A DNA stretch of 64,000 nucleotides, from NCBI RefSeq assembly GCF_009017415.1, contig NC_092407.1, forward strand, positions 3,100,001 through 3,164,000, read 5' to 3'. The stretch comes from Aspergillus flavus (taxonomy: Eukaryota > Ascomycota > Eurotiomycetes > Eurotiales > Aspergillaceae). The translations under genes and the position numbers were made by a program. This document shows positions 1-10,431 of the stretch, one piece after another; within the stretch, counting starts at the first letter, position 1; the number at the start of each line of letters is the position of its first letter. The notes under the pieces are model-generated. The model did no database searches. It worked only from the letters and a program-made list of their open reading frames with translations, and was not told where the DNA came from.

Positions 1-191
1 GCCTTAGTCGCTGTAAATCACATATTACTACGGTTCGAGACAAGTGGTCCCTAATCAGAACACAACGACATATTTTATGGGGCTTTATGAACATGGCCAT
101 CTATACGGAAGCTGGCTTAGAGAGATACAGGAACACGGGCCATTTGCAGTATAAACACATGAACAAGATGAAAGACATTGCCGCACTCACG

Positions 192-1111
192 TCATAGCTT
201 TGTCTTTCCAGGAAGAAACGTAGACCGACCATAAACATGGCTGATCTGCTGCACGGCCCTGGTCATCTCGCCGTTAAGTTCGGATCGGAGAAGTGCATAC
301 ACGCTATATGAAGGGCTCTGGTGTCACTAGAGGTACTCTAATTCAAGGGGGTAATAAGTGTGACTTACCCAGCTTTGGCCTTTGGCGCCCACTTGGCTGC
401 CAACGCAAAAGCGACCGCCAACATGTCATCTGGCTGGGCAATGAAATCGACCAGGCCATCCCGTAAGGCCTCTTCGCCGGTAAAGCGGTGACCCTCAAGG
501 AGTACCTTTCGCGCAATCTGCGGGCGCAGCTTTAACCGAGGAAGGACTCCGACGCCGGGGAAGTACATCCCTAGGTCTACGGGAGGCATTGAAATGAACC
601 CTCGTTGCGAGTTCATTACACGGTAGTCGTGCGCAAATGCCACCGGGCAACCTCCGCCAAAGGTATGGCCGGTAAGGAGCGCGATGGTTGGAAAGGGGAA
701 ATCCAGGATAGTATGCAATAGCTACACATCGTCCAGGACGTCAGTGGCTTGTCTCAACGGGTAGTATCGAGTCACTTACTGGGTAGAAGCCCTCAGTGGT
801 TGCATGGGGGTTTTGTTCGGCCTCATCCAGATCCAGACCCTAAGGAGGAACCATTAGCTTCATGGTCTATCGTCATCTATTGGATTCTGTACCGTGCAAA
901 AGTATTTAGCGTTGTTCCCTCTGGTAATAACAGCGCCTTCGGAGTTGGAGCCCAGCGTTTGACGCACAGTATTGAAGGCACGAATCAGCTCCTGGCAAAA
1001 TTTGGCCGTCAATCGATTCTCAGCACCGAGCTCCATGGTGATCATGAAGACACAACCTCGTCGTTCGAGGTTGAGATTCTCAAAACGCCCCACTGCCTGG
1101 AATTCCGTCAT
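192..1111 (-). CDS. Enoyl-CoA isomerase/hydratase family protein, peroxisomal
   Basis: Crotonase-fold enzyme, probably a delta3,delta2-enoyl-CoA isomerase or hydratase of unsaturated fatty-acid beta-oxidation. I read four exons on the minus strand: 1111-893, 839-780, 721-369 and 303-192, giving 247 residues. All three introns (53, 58 and 65 nt) are GT..AG and keep the frame. The N-terminal exon carries the crotonase start (ITMELGAENRLT); the joined middle reads FCTGLDLDE followed by GHTFGGGCP, the oxyanion-hole loop of this family. The last exon ends in TKL, a permissive PTS1, so the protein is probably peroxisomal. The start at 1111 is the only good ATG before the conserved beginning. The gene is divergent from an acyl-CoA oxidase, another peroxisomal beta-oxidation enzyme. 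Isomerase and hydratase activity cannot be told apart by eye. The gene looks intact. Confidence 0.85.
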
Positions 1112-1597
1112 GGCCGACTATTTCTTTCGTATACTGAGAAGATACAAATCAAAATAAATTTGAAAAAATGAAAGACAAACTAGCAGGAAAAAGAACCCAT
1201 ATAAGAAACTCAGCTCTGTGGAGAGCCCTACATATGCCAGCGGTTATACTGCATAATAAAATGGCTTTATGTGGATGAAGTGCGGGGGAGGCTACTAAGA
1301 TGCAGATCGGGGTTATAGAATTCAACTAAATGCATGAAGCCGAGCAACCTAGGCTCGTCCATTAAGGCGAACATCGTGAGAGACGCGGGGAAGAGCCAAT
1401 GCCGAGAAACATAGCAGTTTCATCAAGAGTCGAAAAGCTGTTCCACCGACACCATTTACCAATGAATAACCATGACGCGAAAAGCACCACCCGCCCTTGG
1501 TAAGGGGCTTTATGATAGGAGGAATTCTTTTGTCTATTCTATCTTCACTCGCAATAATTTCCAACCTGCCATCAGGACCGTGTCCCCCTTGAGCAAC
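1112..1597. promoter_or_regulatory. Shared intergenic region between two divergent peroxisomal beta-oxidation genes
   Basis: This 486-bp gap separates the start codons of the isomerase (minus) and the acyl-CoA oxidase (plus), so it probably holds both promoters. I looked for CCTCGG/CCGAGG sites of the FarA/FarB fatty-acid regulators and saw no clear copy. No coding frame with family resemblance was seen. Confidence 0.5.
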
Positions 1598-3943
1598 ATG
1601 TCCGACTTCACAGATCATCTGCGGCCCAGCCAGCCAAATGGCCCGGAAATTCTAGCCAGGAAACGAACCCAGACTCATATTCCCGTCGACGAATTGGCAC
1701 ATCACTTACTGGCCCAGGATGGGTATCTTGAACGCCAAGCTCGAATTCTGCGCATCGTGGAGCAGGAACCGCTCTTTGATAAGAAGCGCCAGGCAAACCT
1801 ATCGCGAGAGGATCTCTTTAAGCTTGCATTGGCACGAGCAAAGCTGTTGCGCCGCCTCGTCGATAAGCATGGGTGGGACATTGACGATTATAAGATGGCC
1901 GAGACTTTAGTTGACGACGTGTCGCCCTACTATCTTCATCTGCACATGTTTATCACCACCATCCGCGAGCAGGCCAGTGATGCCCAGCAGGCCTACTGGT
2001 TACCCCTGATTGAGTCCTTCAAAATCATCGGTGCCTATGCGCAAACGGAACTGGGCCACGGGAGTAACGTCCAGGGCTTGGAGTTACAGGCTCGCTGGGA
2101 CCCCGGGAGCAAAGAGTTCATTCTTCACAGCCCGACGTTAACCGCCAGCAAATGGTGGAATGGTAGTCTGGGACGTACGGCCAACCATGCCATTGTGGTG
2201 GCTCAACTTCTCGTCCCAAACTCCGGGGGTGAATATCAAAGTCATGGTCCTCACCCGTTCATTGTGCAAGTCCGGGATATGCAAACTCACCAGCCACGGA
2301 AGGGGGTTGTGATCGGTGATATCGGACCCAAGTTCGGATACGCCACCATCGACAATGCCTATATGTTATTTCATCATTTCCGGTAGGCCCAAGTCTCTGT
2401 CCGGGGTTCCAGCCGAGTTTTGCTGACCACGTCGACCGCCAGAATCCCCCATTCGGCATTGCTGTCGCGCTATGCCAAACTCGACCCGGACAGCGGACAG
2501 TTCTCAAAGCCAGCTGTGCCCGCCGTTGTTTATGGAACGATGACATACGTGCGGTCCCTGATTGTTCTCCAGTCCCGAATGGCCCTCGCGCGTGCAGTTA
2601 CTATAGCCGTCCGCTATACCACTGTTCGGCGGCAGTTTAGAGACCGTGACGACCTAAAGGGCCCTGAGGTGGCAGTGTTAGAGTATCCTACAGTACAAAT
2701 ACGTATTCTCCCCCTACTAGCGACTACATACGTGCTACATTATGCCGGGCAGGCCATGCAACGGATCTACCGGGAAGCGCGGGAACAAATCCAAGCCGGG
2801 GACTTTAGTGGATTGGCCCACATGCACAGCCTGTCTTCGGGGCTCAAAAGCTTTTGTACTGATCTTGTTGCCGATGGGATTGAAACTTGTCGCCGGGCAT
2901 TAGGAGGTCATGGCTACGGTGGTGCGAGTGGTTTTATTCGGCTATCTCCAGATTATCTGTCCCGTGTCACCGTGGAGGGTGATAATTGGATGATTACCCA
3001 GCAGGTGGCTGCCTACCTGATCAAGCGGATGCACGCAGCTGTTGCGAATATCGACAGTGCGACAGGTAATGAGACCGAGGACTTGTATAAAGAGTTCCTC
3101 AGGGCCAACAGGGTGGAGTCAATCTAGAGTCTTATAAGGTCTTTGATGATGACTTTAACATTGTCAGGAGCTTCCACCGCCGAACAATAGCCTTGGTAAG
3201 CTGGCCTCTTTATAAAACTAGCAAGATGATCTTTTTATACTTCCATGTTTGCTTATACTTACAAGCTTTATGATATTTATGTGGAACGCGTCACCAAGAA
3301 GAGGAGGTGGACTAGTCTTATGACTCAACTGCACCGACTTAGCCACGGTAGGATGCTCACCAATGCGATACATTTAGGGATCCAGCTGACGGACAAACCC
3401 TAGCCCAGTCCCTTGCACTCCTAGTTGAAATCTTCCACGATACTCTGCAAAACGATCGATCATTGCCCCCACCGGCGAAGAACACGCTGCGTGATCTGTA
3501 TCATCTATTCGCTTTCTTTCATATGGAAACGCATGCCTATGACTGTAGGAAACGCCCATGACACGCTAAGCTGGTCGACTAACAGCCCGATAGTTTTCCG
3601 TTCAGGGGCGGCTCCGCAACGCGATCTCGATGAGCTACCGAACCGCGTGCGACATCTCATGGCTCGTATTGAACCTCATGCCGTCGCCCTCGTCGACGCA
3701 TGGAAAATCCCCGACTACCTTCTGGACAGGTGAGATTATCCTTTCGTTGCCCGGTTTGACCATGCTAATGGAGCTCTGCCAAGTGCGCTTGGGCGGTTTG
3801 ACGGTAAAGTCTATGAGGACTTGTTCCACCGAGCCCACCGGCTCAACCCCTTGAACGAAATCACATTCAACCCGAACTACTGGGAAGATGAACTTGTCAA
3901 AGGGGATGGTGGGGGATGGTCGTCTGTTCTAGCTAAATTATAG
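1598..3943 (+). CDS. Peroxisomal acyl-CoA oxidase
   Basis: Flavin-dependent oxidase making trans-2-enoyl-CoA and H2O2, the first step of peroxisomal beta-oxidation. The model has seven exons: 1598-2382, 2443-3065, 3128-3195, 3266-3347, 3404-3544, 3594-3729 and 3784-3943, giving 664 residues. Visible family blocks are AYAQTELGHGSN (about residues 147-158), the ASKWWNG substrate loop, RRQFRDRDD, and CRRALGGHGYGGASG. The C-terminus is AKL, a PTS1. The ATG at 1598 matches the usual family start (MSDFTDHL). Introns at 2383, 3196, 3348, 3545 and 3730 are convincing. The one at 3066-3127 (62 nt, GTAATG..TCTAG) restores the frame but has no clear branch point, and its sequence reads like coding; if it is not an intron, the gene has a frameshift with a TAG at 3125. 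It is divergent from the enoyl-CoA isomerase. Confidence 0.85.
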
Positions 3944-4528
3944 GCTAGCTATATGTCTCTTTTTTCCTAGCTCCAGAAGTGAATATCCTTGCAAGTGCCA
4001 TTAAAATAGACAGAATAAGATTACACGGGCGTGGGAGGTGCCGCATCGGAGAATTGAAGGGGCAATAAGAGGAAACAGAGCTGGGCAGAGACGTTGGGCA
4101 TTCACTTATGCATGATTGTGTGACCGCATAGTATTTTCTATCTTGACTGGTTCAAGTAGGTGTGGATCAGCAGAGCATCCTTTGTGTATCCTGGATGGTG
4201 AAGTCTGTCCATTGAGAATGTTTGAATACAAAATCCCAGATTATCCAAGTGAAGAAGGCCTTGTATCATCTCAGTGACTCTGTGTGATGTAGAGAATCCA
4301 GCTCCTAAATTCCACCAACTGTGTAACGAGCCACAATTTGATGAGTGAAGGGCGGGGCATTCGCTCTATTCATATATCATAAGTCAGCTATTCATCTTCA
4401 GCGTCATAAAAGACCAACTCTGGCAGACCTCCATTTACAACTGATAAACAAACCCTCTTCATTCTCTTACATGTAAATGATCGCCACTCCCCCTTCGAAA
4501 TCCACAAGATCGATATTCGCAGACCAAA
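3944..4528. other. Intergenic region, no gene seen
   Basis: Between the acyl-CoA oxidase stop and the FkbM methyltransferase start. No frame resembling a protein family and no RNA gene was seen. It presumably contains the oxidase terminator and the methyltransferase promoter. Confidence 0.5.
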
Positions 4529-5278
4529 ATGGCCCTCCGTCTCGTGAAACTATCAGACAAATTCTCCTGCTACGCCCGAGGCGAGAACGAAGCAAGGTTC
4601 ATATACCACGAGATATTCGAAGACCACGGGTATGACAAAGTCGAGCTACCCGAGGCCCCGTTCATCGTCGACGTGGGAGCCAACATCGGCCTGTTCTCTC
4701 TCTACATGAAGGAAAAATACCCACTGGCCAAGATCATCGCCTTCGAACCGGCACCGGAAAACTTTGAGGCGTTGGAGCGGAACCTAGCTTTCCATATGGT
4801 GTCCACCGTCAAGGCATATCCGTACGCGCTGGGCGCGTCTGCCGGTTTTGCACCGTTCAAGTACTTTCCGAACATGCCTGGGAACTCTACGTTGAATGTC
4901 GAAGAGAAGGAATATCAGATCCAGCTCTTCAAGGAGAACTACGATCAGACGTTCGCAGACGATATGTTCAAGGATGCTAAACAGATCATGGTTCCGGTTA
5001 ACCGATTGTCGCTTTTCCTGTGTCTACCCCACAGCAACGTTGAGGTGATCGACCTGCTCAAAATTGATGTCGAGGGCACGGAGTTGGAGGTGCTGCGTGG
5101 GATTGACGACAGGGATTGGAACAAAGTGCGAAATATCGTCATGGAGGTGAGTAATGTGAAGGGAGGTCTGGACAAGGTGAAGCAGTTGCTGGAAACTAAA
5201 GGATTTACGGTTACCTATGTGGCTGTGCGAGGGATTCCAGAGTTATTCAAGTTGTTCATTGTGACCGCTTGCCGTTGA
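4529..5278 (+). CDS. FkbM-family SAM-dependent methyltransferase
   Basis: Single-exon protein of 249 residues. The SAM-binding motif I appears as FIVDVGANIGLFS (about residues 44-56), followed by IIAFEPAPENFEALERN (motif II, acidic residue binding the ribose) and later LLKIDVEGTELEVLRGI, the signature late block of the FkbM family. FkbM-type enzymes O-methylate polyketides, sugars or lipids; the substrate here cannot be read from sequence. There is no signal peptide or membrane segment. It sits between acyl-CoA oxidase and a broken P450, so it may have tailored a lipid-derived product of this block. Frame, length and motifs all look intact. Confidence 0.85.
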   Translation: MALRLVKLSDKFSCYARGENEARFIYHEIFEDHGYDKVELPEAPFIVDVGANIGLFSLYMKEKYPLAKIIAFEPAPENFEALERNLAFHMVSTVKAYPYALGASAGFAPFKYFPNMPGNSTLNVEEKEYQIQLFKENYDQTFADDMFKDAKQIMVPVNRLSLFLCLPHSNVEVIDLLKIDVEGTELEVLRGIDDRDWNKVRNIVMEVSNVKGGLDKVKQLLETKGFTVTYVAVRGIPELFKLFIVTACR

Positions 5279-5677
5279 ATGTGTTTATGGCAGATGTTAT
5301 TTCTCTTATAGTGATGATTTTGTGGTTTATGTTAGTATTCCTATGATTATGGCATCAAGAAATTAGGATATAACGTAGGGGATCGAACAGTACTGCTTGG
5401 GCCTTACTTTGCCAACATATCTAACATATCATATTTATCACTCTAGCCCTACTCAAGTTCCCATTTGGGGGAGGAGGAGGTACCCAATGGGTTTCCCAAA
5501 GTTCCTGGAATCTTCTGTAGATATACTTTCTATAATATATGCATCATCCAGCCTCTTGATAGTTATGGCACACTATTGCCTTTGCCACAGAAGCCGAGAA
5601 AATCCAACCTGGTTCTTCTGACTAAAGCAACAGAGTCTTGCGTTCACCTTAAGAAGCCGCCGTCTTTGACCCTCCCC
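5279..5677. other. Intergenic region between convergent genes
   Basis: About 400 bp between the 3' ends of the FkbM methyltransferase (plus) and the P450 (minus). No gene seen; probably the two 3' untranslated regions. Confidence 0.5.
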
Positions 5678-7434
5678 TCACCCCCCCCCATTGACATCAA
5701 CATGCGACCCACGCAAAACATACCCAGCCTGCTGCGCCTGGCCCCACTCCGACCGGATCAACCTCGACCTGGCCGCATTCCGCTCTAGAATCCGCACCGT
5801 ATACTGCTTTGGCACGCGAATAGCGCCCTCCATAAACCCCTCGTCCGTGATATCCAAGGGGATTTCCTCCCCCTGGTCATACAGCGGCAACTTGAACTCA
5901 TACGCCCAGATGATATTGGCAACGGCCAGGAACGGTCCGTTCTCCGCCAGGTGAATCCCCGGACAGATGCGCCGGCCGGCCCCGAAGGTGAAGTTGTCGC
6001 GGGCGAGGATATCTCCGCCGGCAGCATACACGGCGGAACGATGCAGGTGGTTGAGGTACCGCTCGGGCTTGAAGTGGAACGGGTGGGGAAAGCGCTCGGA
6101 GTCCCAGTGCAGGGCGTTGAGGTTCGCCAGCAGAATGGTGCCCTTGGGAATGAGGTGGTCCCGGTAGTGGACGTCCCCGTCTGCCATGCGCCGCAGACCG
6201 GTCGTGGCGACGGGGCACAGTCGGAAGCGTTTCCTTGATCACGGCCCGGATGTACGGCATATTTGGTTCGTCCGCCAGCGTGGCCATTCGCGTATCCCCT
6301 AGCACCCGGGTGACCTCGTCGTGAGCGCGGGCCTGCGCGTCGGGAAACATAGCCAAATACCGGATCAGGCCGTTGAGAGCGCTGGCGGTGGTTTCGGGGC
6401 CGGCTTCGGGGACGGCGCTAGCGAGCCAGGAGACGGTCTCCTCTTCAAGGCCCTAGTCGCGGTGGTTGGACTCGATGAGGTCCTTGGCGAAGCAGTCGGG
6501 GGCGGTTGCCGGCGGTGATGCGGTCTTTGAGGTTGTCCCAGTGGCGCATCTTGTTCGAGTGCATTTAATTGGCCATGAACTTGGCCTTGGGCCATGAGGG
6601 GAAGAGGAAACGGGGGAGCCAGTTGAGAGGCGGGAATACATCGATCCAGAACATCCCAGGGCTGAGGATAATGGAGAGCATGCGCATGTTTCCATAGACA
6701 TCGCGGACTTCCTGGCAGTCCCATTTGGGGATGCGCAGACCGTAGGCGGAGGTCATGACGATGGAAAAGGTCATGCGGCGGATGTGCATGTAGAAGTCGG
6801 TACTGTTCTTGCCAGCTTCGTGACTGAGGTCTGCGAGTAGCTGCTTGATCTCGAATTCCTGGCTGGGGATGAATGCTGCGGATGCCTTGGCGCTCAGGAG
6901 CTGCTTGAGGAACGCATGCAATCGTTTCCATTTGGCGTTGTACGTCATCGGGAGGACGCCGTCTCCCCGGAGGCAATAGTCTTGCGCGATGGGTAGGGGT
7001 GGCTTGCCTGAGGTGACGGCAGCCTATGGGTGGATGGCTCGTCAGGTTGTGCTTCGAGTGGGTGAGGGATGGGGGGATGGGATTACCTGTCTATCAAACA
7101 CTTCCTTGACGGCATCGGGGCTATTGAAGAACACCCAGTTGTACCAGCCAACGCGGACCTTGAAGACATCTCCATACTGGGCCGCCCATCGGTTCAACAA
7201 TTCGCGGGGCCGGACTGGCAAATCCAAGCCCATCCCGATGAGTGGCCATCCAGAGGGGCCAGGAAGATCAGCTAGCCCCTTGGTCTTTTTGTGAGAGTAC
7301 TTGGCCGTCCAGAACAGGAGCTGAGAGAAAAACAATGCACAGGCAATGCCCACAAGGACTGTTGGCTTGTGGATTGCCGAGATAAGGCCGGGGGAAAGAT
7401 GCAAGTCAAGGACAACCGCCTTGTAGAGATCCAT
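5678..7434 (-). pseudogene. Cytochrome P450, broken by two frameshifts and two in-frame stops
   Basis: Class E microsomal-type P450. Exon 1 (7434-7087) encodes a membrane anchor and the proline hinge DLPGPSGWPLIGMG; a 63-nt intron (7024-7086) leads to the body. Family motifs are present: the I-helix AGPETT, the K-helix KETL, FKPERYL, and the heme loop FGAGRRICPG. Four lesions interrupt it: TAA at 6567-6565; an extra base in a run of five G (plus strand, 6498-6502); TAG at 6455-6453 where relatives probably have Gln; and an extra base near 6223-6224, exactly at the KETLR arginine. Either side of each lesion the family sequence continues, so this is one gene, not several. The two indels lie in G/C runs and could be sequencing errors, but the two stops could not. 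The substrate is unknown. The start at 7434 was chosen over an upstream in-frame ATG at 7515 because it begins a typical anchor. Confidence 0.85.
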
Positions 7435-8051
7435 TGCTGGTCGACAGATATCTTGGTGAAGCTTGAAGCAAATGAGAGAATGGCTCAACCCCAGGCGAGT
7501 GATTCCATTCCTCATCCCTCCTGCCTTCCTTTTATGCCCCGACTGAGCGGGGAAGCATTGTCAGTGAGCTGGTCCGAGTCGACAGAATCCAGGGATGATG
7601 ATTCCCATGTAACGCACCTCCCGCCTAATGGCGAATGATGTCCGGTAGGAATGACTCCCCTGCTCGTCGTCGACATTAGCCTCTCCGACGTATAGCTTGC
7701 CATGATGCTGACCGGGATCGGAGTATTCTCCTTCAGGTAGGGTCATCCGAATTGAAGGCATAACATCATGGTAGATATCAGTCAGGTATGGTAAGAGTTC
7801 GTAATTTCGGCCAGTGGTACTGTTACATGGTATCACTATGTATTGTCATGATACAATCCAGAACCAACCCTTACCAACGGAAAGAATAAGCACTAATGAT
7901 GCGCCTCTCCTGCAAAGTTCTTTGTTTGTCCTCCTCCACCCAGACAGAAAGTTAAAACACGGATGCTTCTCTGTTGGTTCCCCTCCTCTCCTCCACCCCA
8001 AGAACCGGGGTAGCGTTAAGGGTCCACTTCCATTCCTCCCTTCCTCCGCCA
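7435..8051. other. Intergenic region upstream of the P450
   Basis: About 620 bp between the P450 start and the 3' end of the MFS gene, both on the minus strand. It should contain the P450 promoter. No coding or RNA feature recognised. Confidence 0.45.
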
Positions 8052-9369
8052 TCAAGGCTGGTCATATCGCCAAATCGCCATCGTCGGTACCAGTAGAAAG
8101 CCTGCCCCCACGATCATCCCCACTGCACTAAACAGCTGCAGCCCCAAGAAACCATCACTTCCTCCGTGGCCTTGGAGGACCCCCCCAATGGGCGCTCCAA
8201 TCAGCACGCCCAGACTGGTAGCAAACCACTGCATGCCCATGCGGGTACCGATGACCGAGGGGGTGGGCGAGACCACCGGGTGGGCGATGACCAGCGGGTT
8301 GGCCGAGATAAGCACCCCGGAGAAAATCCCAAAGAGGACACAGAAGACGATGAACCCGGCAACGGAGTGGATGCCCGTCCAGCCGAAGAGAAGCACAGCC
8401 GAGGCAATGACGCTGACCAGGAGGATATGGCTGGCTCCGAGACGATAGGTCAGCAGGGAGGACCCAATACGGCCGATGGCCGAGCCGGCGTTGAGGATCG
8501 ACACCATGTAGAAACTGAGCGCTGTGGACGTGTGCAGGGCAGTCTGGGCAAAGGCTGGCACGTAGAAGATGGGGATGAAATATGCCATGAACATGAGGAA
8601 GTTGGCGATCCCGTAGGCGTTGAAGTGCCACTCCTTCATCGCGTGCCAGTGGATGATCTGGCGGGGCGGGGCCTGGCGCGTCTTGGTGGTGGCCATCAGC
8701 AACGGCACCGCGATGCAAGAGCAAGCTAGTTGGATGAAGCCCATGGTGCGTGCTGTCCAGGGAAAGCCGATCCGGGGCTGAAGGCGGATGAAAATAATGG
8801 GGAAGATAACCCCACCTGGACGCCAGAGCGAAAACTCAGTGAGCAAGCAGTAGGGGAACAATCGATCAGTTCAACGTACCAATACTGGCCCCGGAGGTCA
8901 CCAGGCCTACGGCAATGCCGCGTCGCGTGGTGAACCGGGTGGAAACAAGCGACAGAGCAGGCACATAAATCAAACCACTGCCCAAACCACAACAGACGCC
9001 CTGCGAGAGGAAGACTTGGTAGTACTCGGTGGACAGGCTCAGCATCATCAACCCTAGGGTAGTCAAGAAACAACCGACGATCATCAGATGATGCAGATAT
9101 CCCCGGTCGAACAGGGGCCCTGCAATGACCCCCGTGGAGATGAGGAAGAAGGCCTGGATGGTGCCCACCCACGCGATACGTGACGGAGAACTAGTGCTCA
9201 AGAGCTCGGATTGATAGTAGCTCTGGAACGCGCCAAACGCGGTCGAAAATCCCCAGGTGGTGACAAAAAGGAGAAAGGAAGCAAACACGCCTGACCAGGA
9301 GGCCACACCACCATTGGGCGGCCCAAGAGCAGTAGCAGCAGAAGGCTGCTCAGGCTGCTTGGTCGCCAT
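8052..9369 (-). CDS. MFS transporter, monocarboxylate-porter (MCT) type
   Basis: Two exons, 9369-8880 and 8815-8052, around a 64-nt intron, encode 417 residues. About twelve hydrophobic segments are seen. The N-terminal helix entry PPNGGVASWSGVFASF is a variant of the PDGG(Y/W) signature of fungal monocarboxylate-porter-like proteins, and the short charged loop FTTRRGIAVG is typical of the 4-5 region. The middle cytosolic loop is short (KTRQAPPRQ). Such proteins move organic acids or secondary metabolites across the plasma membrane. It lies between a dead P450 and a truncated DUF829 gene, so it may have exported the product of this block. No lesion was found; it is one of the few intact members. 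Confidence 0.85.
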
Positions 9370-9585
9370 TGAGGATTTGGGGGGGCGGGAGGTAGAACGG
9401 AGAATGAGCCAGGGAGAAGAAACAGTGATGGTGGATGAATGAGGTCAACAAGCAACAACATAAATATGTTCAAAGCCCCTTTTCCTCTTTTTCGCTGGTC
9501 TAAAGTCAATCCCATTCAGATTAGCCACCATCCACCAGGAAATCACTGGATTTGTCATCGTGCAGCATGTACCAAACCGAACGCA

Positions 9586-9609
9586 CCCCCCCCCCCCCCC
9601 CCCCCCCCC
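9586..9609 (+). repeat. Uninterrupted run of 24 cytosines
   Basis: Positions 9586-9609 are all C on the plus strand, within the roughly 295-bp gap between the divergent MFS and DUF829 genes. Such a tract is unusual and length-unstable; its exact length may also be an assembly estimate. Confidence 0.95.
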
Positions 9610-9664
9610 AAATAAGTCGATATGTGCGGGCTGTTAAGGCTGACTGACGGTGAGCAGGTCGGTA

Positions 9665-10431
9665 ATGCCACCCCCTCTCAAGCGCGTAGCCACACGCACC
9701 TGGCTACTCAACTCCGACAAGCCGGTGCCCGGCCAGTTGATTATCATCTGCACTTGGCTGGGTGCCTCTCCCAAGCACATCAGTAAATACATTGATATGC
9801 ACCGGGCTGTTGCTCCGCACGCCCGCCTTCTCCTGATCGAGTCCGAGGTATCGATTCTGGTGAGCAGCTACGCCCGTCAGCGTCGATTGATCCGACCGGC
9901 CGTGGACGTCGTGCTCGAAACCCTAGTCGAGACGGAAAACGGCTCTACTAGCGACGCACCCCCCAGGATGCTATTACACACCTTCTCCAATGGGGGCACC
10001 AACACCGCAACCCAGTTGCTGATCACTCTCCGGGGAATCGTCTCGCAGCCGCTGCCCCTGATCGGGCTGGTACTGGACAGCACGCCCGCCAAGGGAACGT
10101 ACTGGAAATCCTACAATGCCATGGTGTTTCCCTCCCGCCGGCGTCACGCCTCATGGGCTCAGTCGTCGTCCACTGTCTATTGATTCTGCTCTACACCTGG
10201 ATCGCTTGCGGGAACGAGAACCCGGCCAGCCTTATGCGCCGCACCCTCCTGGACGAGCACACGGTCGGCCCCGCGCTCCGGCGAGGGGATCCCGACGCCG
10301 CGGGCTATGTTCCCTACGTGTACTCGAAGGAGGACCGCATGACTGACTGGAGAGATGTCTGGGATCATGCCGAGGATGCCCGGAAGAAAGGCTGGACGGT
10401 GAAACAGGTGCTCCCGGATCCAATCCTGTAG
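9665..10431 (+). pseudogene. TMEM53/DUF829 alpha/beta-hydrolase-like protein, frameshifted and 3'-truncated
   Basis: The reading starts at ATG 9665 and shows the DUF829 pattern: LIIICTWLGASPKHISKY, then LLLIESEVSILVSSYARQ, LHTFSNGGTNTATQLL (nucleophile region) and GTYWKSYNAM. Near 10121-10133 one base is missing; the family sequence goes on in the next frame ([19 protein letters not shown], then [15 protein letters not shown]). It breaks off after GWTVKQVL near 10410, where the last strand with the catalytic His should follow, and the frame ends at 10431. The truncation point coincides with the truncated 3' end of the convergent lipoxygenase. DUF829 proteins often sit in fungal biosynthetic clusters, but their reaction is rarely known. 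Confidence 0.8.

Noticed and set aside
749..1171. Plus-strand open frame across the isomerase gene
   Set aside because: It lies antisense to the isomerase exons and shows no domain; the minus-strand reading is family-like and spliced in frame.
3125..3943. Acyl-CoA oxidase as a clear pseudogene with a lost C-terminus
   Set aside because: Five convincing introns explain the other frame changes, and the last exon ends in a proper AKL signal. Only the 3066-3127 segment is in doubt.
8166..8729. Long plus-strand open frame inside the MFS gene
   Set aside because: Charge-rich shadow of a hydrophobic minus-strand coding sequence; no start context or homology.
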